This document shows, piece by piece, positions 47,736 to 56,184 of a stretch of 64,000 nt of DNA. The notes beneath the pieces are model-generated. The model searched no databases. It saw nothing but the letters and a program-made list of their open reading frames with translations, and was not told the origin of the DNA. The stretch's first letter is position 1. The number at the start of each line of letters is the position of its first letter. The DNA comes from Moniliophthora roreri (Eukaryota; Basidiomycota; Agaricomycetes; Agaricales; Marasmiaceae). The DNA lies in assembly GCA_001466705.2 (NCBI GenBank), contig LATX02000179.1, positions 248,001-312,000 on the forward strand. Direction: 5' to 3'. The translations under genes and the position numbers were made by a program.

Positions 47736-48914
47736 ATGTCTGATGCATCCCCCGTTGCCTCTTCCTCTTCTCTTGCTGGCAGCCAGCCAACTGGAAACCC
47801 AAGCCCTGTTCCTACTGTGTTGGGAGAAGGACGATATGGAGAAAATATCACCTACCCAAACGGCCTCAAACCCAACCCTTACCAACTCCTCCATCTTTTC
47901 AACACTGGACAGTACGACGATCAAATCCAGAACGCTGCTGATCAGCACAACCAACTGGAACCCTGCGTCAAAAGCCTGTTTTTCCTCAGGGGTCAACGAA
48001 AGCTATTCAAAAGAATCGTTGAAAGCTGCAGTCTCGAGATTGCGAACCAAGTAATGTACGCCTGCAACTATCAATTGGGACTCGAGGGTCCTGTTACAGT
48101 ACCATCCACGTTTCCCTACCACCCCCATTTGTCCATGCCTCCTCCCGCAGATCCCAGAGCGATGTCGGAGTACCCTCATCCCCTCACCTTTAGCCTCCTC
48201 GATCGACTTGGACGACGAACCGATGGGAACGGGTACCCCCGTCCCGACATCAACAACACTCGGAGCCTCATCTCTAGGCTCACCTCCGAACCCGACACTG
48301 ACGAAACCAGACTCTCCGCCGATACCCATTCCTCCCCTGAACCCAACAACGCCCTCATTTATCCTGACCCCACTCCCAATCCCGACGTCAAACCTAAGGT
48401 CGAGTCGTTCGACTCCCTCGCCTCCTCTCAGCCCGGACCTCCGACCGCCACCGACCCCCGAAATCTTCAGATGCCTGAAGCCACAGTTCCACCAGAGGGT
48501 GGAGCACATTCCCGTGGTTGGAGGGGAGGTCGTTCTCGCAGAGTCAGAGGACGTGGACGAGGACAAAGGACAGGAGAACTGAATCCCCGAAAACGTCGAA
48601 GACCCACCGATTCTCAGCTTGAGAAGTCTGACTCCGGCCCCGACCCCAATGATGCAGCTCATCAACCGCGTCTCTGCCCTGTGTGCGGATTGGAGCGCCA
48701 TTTCGCCAGGCATTGCCCGCAGTACATGTGTCGCAGATGCTTCAAAACTCAGCCTGGACATACATCTGGTCACTGCCCTAACCAACGAAGGTCTGGCCAC
48801 ATTGCGCGCAGAAGGCCTGATTCGAGCTCAGACTCTCTGTCGGATGGTCGCCATTATGACGATGAACGGTGGTACAATGACGAGCCCTACGAGAACCTCG
48901 GTGGAGAATGTTGA
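47736..48914 (+). CDS. El4 post-pol ORF3: novel domain, RG-rich, two zinc knuckles
   Basis: An intact 392-codon frame six bases after the pol stop, in the position where some retroelements carry env. I do not recognise a known family for the N-terminal domain (residues about 28-155), which El2 and El3 share. Next come a Pro/Asp/Ser-rich linker (about 155-255), an Arg/Gly-rich segment RGRGRGQR (about 275-290) and two knuckles at about residues 314-349, C-x2-C-x4-H-x4-C and C-x2-C-x6-H-x4-C. Then an acidic Tyr/Asp-rich end at TGA 48912. No signal peptide or membrane span is seen, so it is not an envelope. A nucleic-acid-binding role is inferred from the knuckles and RG stretch. Confidence 0.75.
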   Translation: MSDASPVASSSSLAGSQPTGNPSPVPTVLGEGRYGENITYPNGLKPNPYQLLHLFNTGQYDDQIQNAADQHNQLEPCVKSLFFLRGQRKLFKRIVESCSLEIANQVMYACNYQLGLEGPVTVPSTFPYHPHLSMPPPADPRAMSEYPHPLTFSLLDRLGRRTDGNGYPRPDINNTRSLISRLTSEPDTDETRLSADTHSSPEPNNALIYPDPTPNPDVKPKVESFDSLASSQPGPPTATDPRNLQMPEATVPPEGGAHSRGWRGGRSRRVRGRGRGQRTGELNPRKRRRPTDSQLEKSDSGPDPNDAAHQPRLCPVCGLERHFARHCPQYMCRRCFKTQPGHTSGHCPNQRRSGHIARRRPDSSSDSLSDGRHYDDERWYNDEPYENLGGEC

Positions 48915-49146
48915 GAAGTTGGTGGAGGAATATGATCGGGACGCTCAGCTGCTGTTTGTAGGAGCGGACCCACAAAAGGTGAGGTTGCTTTCAGTCGAAG
49001 AAAGGCAGGCTATGGGATGGCAGCCTATCTCTGATTTGCCGGTTACTCCATGGATGGAAGACGAAGATGAGATGCTGGAGATGGATGACAGGCCGGATAC
49101 GTCTTATGACTACGACACGGAATTATACGGAGATGGAGAGTCGTAA
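48619..49146 (+). CDS. El4 +1-frame ORF4 / acidic tail overlapping ORF3
   Basis: This frame is +1 to ORF3, overlaps its zinc-knuckle part by about 296 bp, and runs on to TAA 49144-49146. The part beyond the ORF3 stop has VGADPQKVRLLSVEE, then PVTPWMEDEDEMLEMDD and TSYDYDTELYGD, a strongly acidic tail. El2 keeps the same relative frame and a similar tail (VDPKKVTLAEL, and DYDADLYGDSES in its separated end), so it is probably translated. It may be a separate overlapping gene, or the C-terminus of ORF3 reached by a +1 shift at the TGA or by splicing. The ATG at 48619 is not supported by El2. Confidence 0.5.
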   Translation: MRSLTPAPTPMMQLINRVSALCADWSAISPGIARSTCVADASKLSLDIHLVTALTNEGLATLRAEGLIRAQTLCRMVAIMTMNGGTMTSPTRTSVENVEKLVEEYDRDAQLLFVGADPQKVRLLSVEERQAMGWQPISDLPVTPWMEDEDEMLEMDDRPDTSYDYDTELYGDGES

Positions 49147-49173
49147 GTAAAGGACAAATGGAGTTTGCCCCCT

Positions 49174-49187
49174 TGTTGAGGGGGTAA
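49174..49187 (+). other. El4 polypurine tract
   Basis: TTGTTGAGGGGGTAA immediately precedes the 3' LTR. El2 has the equivalent AGGGGGTAA before its 3' LTR. This is the expected plus-strand primer. Confidence 0.75.
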
Positions 49188-49652
49188 TGTTACGAACTTT
49201 CTCTTCTCTTTCTCTTTCTGTCTGTAATACCACCTATGCTTCTTCTTCTCTTTGGACTTATACACCTTCCTAGCTCCCATTTTCATCTCTAAATCATGCT
49301 TCTCTCTTCCATCGGACACATACACCTTCCCTGTCCCCATTTACCTATCCCTTTGTACTTTATTACTCATTTCCTGAAAGCTTCGGGAAACCTTAGACAA
49401 TCACCGAACTTACCGGCTATACGTATATAGTTAGCATAGTTCGGTTGTAACGTATTTAAGCGCTCAAGCTAAGACTCTGAGTCTTCAGCTTGACCTGGTT
49501 AATCTACACTTGTGTCAACGCCAGAACTAAAGGATCTCTGAACTTCAGCAATTGCTGAATGAACTTAAACTTGAACTTGTAAAACTGCTTAAAACGAAGA
49601 ACGTACTTCGCTAAAGTGGTTAGGTTGTCGTTGCTGCACAAGTAACATAACA
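49188..49652 (+). repeat. El4 3' LTR
   Basis: 465 bp, identical in length to the 5' LTR. Nine substitutions separate them, all of them C/T or G/A at CpG. Followed by the target duplication CCAGGG. Confidence 0.95.
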
Positions 49653-49897
49653 CCAGGGTCATCACAATAGATTTGCTTGAGGGTATTGAATGCTACCATC
49701 CCAATGATTTGAGGATGGCCTCTGATGGGTGACAACAGGTTTGCAGCTGATCCTGTGAGTTCAAAGAGTTTTTTCCACTGATACAGACTAGTCTGGGATA
49801 TGCCAAATGCCTGAGCAATGTCAGTTCTTTCCCAGCCTGCTTCCCATAGCTGTAGTGCAATCTCCTTCAAATCAGTGCTGATCTTGTGGTTACCCAT
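49653..49897 (-). pseudogene. Tc1/mariner-type transposase, N-terminal HTH part
   Basis: ATG 49897 (MGNHKISTDLKE) opens a helix-turn-helix region with IAQAFGISQTSLYQWKK that would bind the element ends. A linker follows to GCDDPG at the El4 target site. It continues in frame at 42316 after El4 and one CCAGGG are removed. See the DDE part at 41436-42322. Confidence 0.8.
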
Positions 49898-50256
49898 TCT
49901 GAGCAAACAAGATAGTGGATCTGTAGAGCTTAGTCAACACCTTTGCAGCAGACAAGCTGAAGATTCAGAGAGATATTACCAAGTCAGATGGCCAGTGAGG
50001 ATTGCAATGCATCAAGGTTGAAGTCAAGGAAATAGCTGTGTGACTGCTTGTCACCGTTACATGTGGTACGTTGGCCCCTTTCACTCACTCATTTACTCTT
50101 ACATTTACATGACATCAACCCAAAACAAAATACTGTCATTTCCATTATTTTCGCAATTAGCTGTAACACATACCATAGAACAGGAATTGTACCTGGCCCT
50201 AATAATGAGTGATTGTGACGATGACATTTGTTATGCCACTAAACCCACCTAGGCTA
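49898..50256. other. No gene seen
   Basis: Sequence upstream of the transposase ATG. It may include the outer end of that transposon, but I could not define its terminal inverted repeats. Confidence 0.4.
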
Positions 50257-50826
50257 GTACATCTGGGTTTAAAATTGGCTGAGCCCTCATTATGATCAAG
50301 ATTACCTGTTCAAGTCCATGGGAGTCTTTAAAAAAGACCAGAAAAGGAAGGATTCTGTCAGAACATTCCTGGGATTTGCCAGGGATGGTCATCACAAAAC
50401 TTTTGTTAGCTGGTCACTGCCATGTCTGCCAGCATTGTCTTCCACAATACACATCTTTTCATTCAACCACAAATATCATGACTGTGTTCCAGCATGCACA
50501 AGACCTTTCTCTCCTGAACCCCCAAAAATGCGTTGAAAGAATTAGTGGAAGTACCTTCTAGGCGAAACAAACTGCCCTCAAAGGTCTTGGCTGTCCCTCT
50601 AGTCTTCTTCTGTGTGCCAGATATGAAGACATGAGTGCACTGAAGAAAGTGTATGTACATCAGGATGTTGCATGCGTTGGACAACTGCAGGGGGTGGTCA
50701 TCTCAGGGTTCCGACAGAGTCCTTCCTGATATGGTCTTTCTTTTCAAAGTCCCACGGACTCAAAAAGGGAATTGTGATCGAGCTCGATCATAACGAGGGC
50801 TCAGCCAAATTTAAACCCAGATGTAC
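50257..50826. mobile_element. Foldback / MITE-like element with ~85-95 bp inverted repeats
   Basis: The left arm 50257-50339 and right arm 50733-50826 are inverted complements over most of their length: GTACATCTGGGTTTAAA at the outer edge, GGCTGAGCCCTC, TTATGATC and GGTCTTT-like inner ends. About 390 bp lie between, without a supportable gene. Some similarity (GACGATGACA) may extend beyond the outer edges, so the true ends are uncertain. Confidence 0.6.
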
Positions 50827-52052
50827 AGGTCCTTCTATACATGCTTGTCATCGTCATAGAAGGACCGGACTCAGGTCTAAAACCCACCAATGTTGAAACC
50901 TTTAGCATCACCATTTGTGCACCCGTGTCTTCAAGTGAATTTGGTGCCATGAAGAATGTATGAATCATTTTTTCCTCGAAATCAGTGTCTTATATATTCT
51001 TTAGTGGCCAGATATAATCAATGATTAATTTGAGAGTGGCAATCCCCCATGTGACTGCTATCGGAGCTCATTCACGAGCGGGCTAATAGCTGTGTTTTCT
51101 ACTGATAGGTTGCGTCACATACTCAATCTATTTGAGTATAATCAGCCGACATGCGCTGCCTTAGACGAGACTTTGACAATTTAGAGTCCCTTCGAGGCTT
51201 GAGCGGGGTAGTCATATCGGGAGTGCTCCATGTGGAAGCTCGAGGTAGCTTTGAGAGCTTTTATTAGAAGGTCTAGAGCGGACAACTGTAATATAATCTC
51301 ACACCTCTTGAATGCATCCTTCTCCTAGCAGTCGAACAAACACCACGAGCATCGAGACTCTCCACTCTGAAAGACCCCTCCAGCTACGAGCAGAGTTTCC
51401 CCCCCCCCCTTGGCCCGATTCCTTACTCAACGTACTCTACACGCCGGAACTCAACGACCTTCTCATAACGATTACGCATAAATGAGCCAGCTAGAACCCG
51501 GGACACAAGCAAGTGAGGGTTACGCGTCATGAAGACGTTTCCGGTATGATGACTACAGCGGTGAATACGAATGGCGTTACGGTGTATGTGCTGGTGGACA
51601 TTGGGTGGACACGGATGAACTCCTATGGAGGCCACTCCTATAAGGAGCCCTCCGCATGCCATACCCAGGCTACAACGAACTAGAAAGTCTTATGTATATG
51701 TCCAACTGGTAGTGATAGCATCAGTCAATCGACTGCCCTTAAAGGTGACAAGCATCATTTTCTCGTATATACTTTCAGGCCTTTGGACTCTACGCAGAAA
51801 TTCTATCGTTTCCTCACAAGTCTGGATAGATGTTGGGCGGTGTCCGAGTCTCGAGGATTCCTGATACATACGACGGCCTCAGGGTCCGTCGAGGCCAAAG
51901 TTAGATGCATGGCCCGTGTGAGCCGAAACGGTGATCATGACCGCTGTCATTTTCTCACACGACACACGACAAAATGGTGAAACTCCACTAGGTTTCTTTC
52001 TTCCCAACCATCACCATCTATCGTTCCAACGTCGTTGACGACGTCGCCGACC
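50827..52052. other. Intergenic boundary between TE island and gene block
   Basis: No frame here is supported. A run of ten C lies near 51400. CpG is visibly more frequent from about 51 kb on than in the TE island. The segment next to 52053 should hold the promoter of the heparinase-like gene; I see no clear TATA box. Confidence 0.5.
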
Positions 52053-54455
52053 ATGTCGGGCCCTCACTACAACACCATAAACCAGAACGCATCCAATTCA
52101 CCATATCAAAACTCTTCTCATAATGAATCGACTGGTTTTATCACACCCGAAGGAGCCCAAAGAAAACGAACATCACCATGGCTTAAATTTGGTCTACCTG
52201 CCATAATTCTCGTCCTCGTCATCATCGGCGCCGTTCTTGGTGGCGTCCTGGGCAGCCGCGCCTCTCGCGACAACAAGGCAGCCTCTGCTTCACAGTCCGC
52301 AGATGCTGCTGCTTCAAGCGCTGCATCAGCCAAGGCTGACATTGGACGCTTTGCTCAAGCTACCAATAGCCAGTTCATGGTACCCATCTACCCATCCACC
52401 ACCAATGCTGCTTTCTCTGCCCCAACTTTCGCACCATCTTCCAACGTTAACGGTGGTAACGGCAACACGTGGCCGAAGGATTCTTTCGCACCCTCCAATC
52501 CCTCACCACTCAATCTTCGACCAGATCGTCCTAGGCTTATTGCTCCCCAGTACAAGTGGGATGCCCTTCCGGGTCTTATTGCCTCGGATCCCTATCTGCA
52601 GTCATGGAACGACACCATTTTCGGAAATGCATCAGACTATGCCTCGCGGCCACCCGTGGTGTACTTCATGGATGGAGACAGCGGTATTCTTGATGTCGCT
52701 CGCGAAGTCAAGGAGCGTATCAAAGCCTTCTCCTACGTCTATCGGCTCACCAAAGATCGTTCTTGGGTCGATCTTGCATGGCGTGAGCTTCAGAACGCTG
52801 TCTCTGATACCTGGAGGCCTGAAAACAGCAATGACAAATGGAATACCGCCCACTTCCTTGATACGGCAGAGTTGAGTGCGGCATACGGCATTGCGTATGA
52901 CTGGCTTAATGATGCTTGGTCCGACGACCAGAAGGGACAGATCCGAGATTGGATGAACAGATACGGATTGGGTCCAGGTGCTGCAGCGTACACAGATCCA
53001 TCTGCTACCTACGCCTGGTGGAAGAATGACATACGTGGCAACTGGAACTGTGTTTGCAATGGTGGTTTGACTGTTGCAGCTCTCGCCATTCTCGACGACG
53101 ACACCACAGGCAATGCTAGGACCATTTTGTCAAACGCCATCGACAACGCAAAGGCCAACTGCATTCTGGCTACTTCTAGCGACGGTACCTGGGCGGAGAC
53201 AGCCAATTACTGGTATTTCGGTACCACAGGACATGCCGAGATGGCATCTGCCCTCATTACCGCCACTGGATCCGACTATGGTCTTCTCAATGACAACGAT
53301 AACTTCAAGAAGACCGGTGACTTCCACATGTACGTTTATGGCGCTACATCCCTGTTCAACTATGGAGACCACGGCCCCAACAAGTTCTCTACCACCGCCA
53401 ACAGCATAATCTTCTACGCTTCCGCCTACAACTTGCCCAAGTATGCTCTCTTCCAGCGTGACCGCCCTGACGCCGCTGAGCCATGGAGCATGTTCTGGTA
53501 CGACCCTTCTGTGGCTGGTGCGTTCTGGGCCGATGCTCCTCTTGATATGTTCTTCGGTATGTATTGAATTGTTTGCTTTCGTATGCTTGCGGGCTCATTG
53601 CATTGCAATGTAGATGATGATCTTGACCAATGGGTATCCATGCGGTCATCGTTCACCGACATCAACGCACTTTATGTCGCCATGAAAGCCGGAGCCAACC
53701 ACGGTCACCAGAACCACAATGATCTGGATGCCGGTGACTTCGTTATCGACGCTATGGGTACTCGTTGGGCTGGGGAGCTCGGCAGTGGTGACTACCTTGC
53801 CCCCGGCTACTTTGTTGGCGACAATCAAGACAGCCAAAGGTGGATGTACTATCGTACAATGACAGAAGGCCAGAACACGCTGTTGATTAACAAGAAGAAC
53901 CAGCTTGTGGCCGGACAGCCCAAGATTATCAAGCACGAGAGCGGCGGTGCCAAGCAATCTTCAGGAACGACCGTCTACACGCCGCCTTCTGGAGCAGATG
54001 GTGCAGCATACTGGATTGCTGATTTGACTAATGCGTATGATAATGCTGATGCTTCTTCCGTTCACCGTGGTGTCCGTGTGTTCAATGCCAGGAGGCAGGT
54101 GCTCATTCGGGATGAGGTTACCACCAACACCGGATTCCAATGGCGTATGCACACCAACGCCACGGTCTCCATTGACGGCAGTACTGCTACCCTCTCTCTC
54201 GATGGAAAGGAAACGAAGGTTGTTCTCACTTCGCCTTCCGGTGTTTCCTGGACGCAGAGCGAAGCCAAACGTATGGCAGGCACTCCTCCAGCACCAGACC
54301 AAGAGAACACTGGCGTCACCGTCTTGATTGCGGAGATACCCCAAGGCTCTCAGACAGTTGAGGTCGTTTTCAACCCCAGCTGGGGAGAGGGTGTCGAATT
54401 GAAGACTCCTCCGAGCGTTGAATTGAGCGCATGGGGCTTGGGAACCCATGATTAA
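52053..54455 (+). CDS. Heparinase II/III-like protein, membrane-anchored
   Basis: Two exons, 52053-53556 and 53614-54455, joined across a 57-bp GT-AG intron, give 781 codons. The start is ATG 52053 in the good context GACCATGT. The upstream part of the frame begins only with TTG. A short cytoplasmic head is followed by one hydrophobic span (about residues 45-67, LPAIILVLVIIGAVLGGVLG), typical of a type II membrane protein, then an Ala/Ser-rich stalk. The middle (about 160-500) is the helical toroid region, with NWNCVCNGG and WAETANYWYFGTTG. The C-terminal part holds HGHQNHNDLDAGDFVIDA, a hallmark of the heparinase II/III domain, and a beta-rich end. Such proteins are lyases or relatives acting on acidic polysaccharides. 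The substrate in fungi is not deducible. Confidence 0.85.
53557..53613 (+). other. Intron of the heparinase-like gene
   Basis: GTATGT...TGTAG, 57 bp. Splicing joins TTC G to AT GAT, giving the frame across the catalytic-domain boundary. Confidence 0.85.
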
Positions 54456-54969
54456 TTTGGATCAATCGGTTTTGGGTGAGCCCTTACCGCTAGACCCACT
54501 ATAACCATACACTGACAGTTATTCAGATCCTTTCTTCCACGGGACGATTGTTTACATACATGCACGGACTATATACGACTCATTCCATCTTTTACTACTG
54601 CCTTTGTCTAGCCTATATCCTGCCTGCCTTCGCCATGTACTTTCTTGTTTGCACAGGATGTCATAATCCCTTCTACACTTGCTCAGATACCGTACATTAC
54701 ACTTCCATTCGTTCATACCAACACGACCACCTCCAACGTGTATACCTGGGACAAGATACTTGTATATGGACGATTCATCTGGAGTGAGTAAGGCACGATG
54801 TTGAACATAGGTGCTTGACGGCGCTTGTGTCCCACGGACGATGACGTACCATGTTCAATCATCCATGTCACATTGCTTTTGGACACGAAGACTATGCCAC
54901 CGTAACCCGTTCATCAATATCACGACGATATAGAAAAGAAAATTAACCTCCTTCTCCAACCGCCATCTC
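54456..54969. other. Intergenic, no feature recognised
   Basis: 3' flank of the heparinase-like gene and 5' flank of the NmrA-like remnant. Confidence 0.4.
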
Positions 54970-56027
54970 ATGTCGACGTACAGTTCCTTTGCCGTCGTCG
55001 GTGCAAGTGGCCGCTTGCACCATTGGTAAGCATGTTCTCAAAGGTACGAGACTTGAACTTGAGATTATGTCGATGCTCCAGGCAGTCACTGACGATCGAC
55101 CTCACAGGCAATCAGCGTGAAACCTTTAATTCTTGCTCGGAAGTCTTCAGCAATGGATAGTATTACCTCATCCTTGAAAGTCGCCAAGCAAACTGTTGAA
55201 GAGATCACTGGGAACACAATATCGAAGTCATAACATCTGTGATGGGTAGTATTGATCTTGAAGTTTAACAAAACCTCTGACAGATGCAGCAAAGGAGGCA
55301 GGCGTCAAGTTATCCGTCCCCTCCGAGTATGGGGCCCCATCTAACGGTGTTCTCTCCTATCTTCATTCGCACCCACAATCACCTCGGATACGGAAGGATA
55401 ATTTTGCTGGTATGTCCTAGTTCAAGCGTTCCCGGCACGGGATTCTCGTTTCTCACTGTTCAAATAGAGTATCTCAAGGCGATCAGCTTGCCATACTCCA
55501 GATTCTTTGTGGGAGAACAAACTTCCACTATCGAGAGCTCACATTCATTCCTTCATTCATCATAAGTGGGCCTATTCTATGGTTTTGCACCATGGCTAGT
55601 TGTGATCGAAGAAAATTACGGGGTCGACATTATTAGAGGGAAAGGCGATGTACCCATCTCGTTCACTGCGGAGGAGGATTTCGGGGTAAGGCACGAAACG
55701 CACGATCCATTAACAGTACATTGAAGTTTTGGGTCAGGATTTATTGCACATGTCCTGACCACACTCCCATCAAAGGAGTTGGAGTATAGATATTTCCGCA
55801 TTTCAGGAGAAGATATTACGCTACATGAACTTGCGAAGCGTCTCAACAAGGAAGTCAAGTGTGTCGAAAAGCTGCCGGGATCAGGATTGGGAGCCGAGAT
55901 TAGAAACACATCTATGCCGATGAATGATGGAAAGAAGCACACGCTGGGATCATGGCATTTATGGGCTCCGAAATGGTCCCCCGAGCAATGATAACCACCT
56001 CTGGAGCAGGCATGTGTGGAAGAAGCT
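54970..56027 (+). pseudogene. NmrA-like / isoflavone-reductase-type gene, decayed
   Basis: Members of this family are atypical short-chain dehydrogenases that bind NAD(P). ATG 54970 opens a Rossmann start, SFAVVGASGRL, but the next conserved segment is lost. DAAKEAGVKLSVPSEYGAPS appears at about 55283-55340. DVPISFTAEEDFG (about 55645-55680) and, after a GT-AG intron (about 55688-55738), FIAHVLTTLPSKELEYRYFRISGEDITLHELAK follow the family order. The C-terminal HLW-RHVWKKL piece (about 56000-56025) is in another frame. Several stops and frame changes lie between these blocks, so a working product is unlikely, unless introns I could not place explain some of them. Confidence 0.6.
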
Positions 56028-56184
56028 ATAGATTTGGCGAATCTTGCGTACTTGCGCTGTGCCTGCGTAGAGAGTGCCTGGGAAGGTATTTGACGAACGT
56101 TCTACCAGACGCTTACACTGTCGCTTGATCGAATACAGTGAGCCATGCAGTCACTGGATAGAAGAATGTCACCAGACCCAACGG

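Larger units (their letters stand above)
42323..49652 (+). mobile_element. El4: complete chromovirus, 7.33 kb, with two LTRs
   Basis: Two 465-bp LTRs flank leader, gag, pol and two post-pol reading frames. CCAGGG is duplicated at 42317-42322 and 49653-49658, a 6-bp target duplication. The LTRs differ at nine sites, all CpG versus TpG/CpA, so insertion is young by ordinary substitution but strongly mutated at CpG. Internal stops, mostly TGA at arginine positions, and one frameshift in a C run leave it inactive. It sits in a transposase gene in the opposite orientation. Confidence 0.95.

Noticed and set aside
47736..48914. ORF3 as an envelope gene
   Set aside because: It lies in the env position but has no signal peptide, membrane span or furin-like site; it has zinc knuckles instead.
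29585..49652. TGA recoded as arginine in the elements
   Set aside because: The SPT16 and transposase genes here end with TGA, and several sister copies have CGA at the same sites. CpG decay explains the pattern without a code change.
51625..51980. Short plus-strand frames before the heparinase-like gene
   Set aside because: Short, no motif, no consistent splice continuation; treated as intergenic.
52035..52052. Earlier start of the heparinase-like gene
   Set aside because: The frame begins with TTG there; ATG at 52053 has a good context.
56074..56184. Earlier start of the GH92 gene
   Set aside because: The upstream extension starts with GTG and would bury the signal peptide; ATG 56185 fits.
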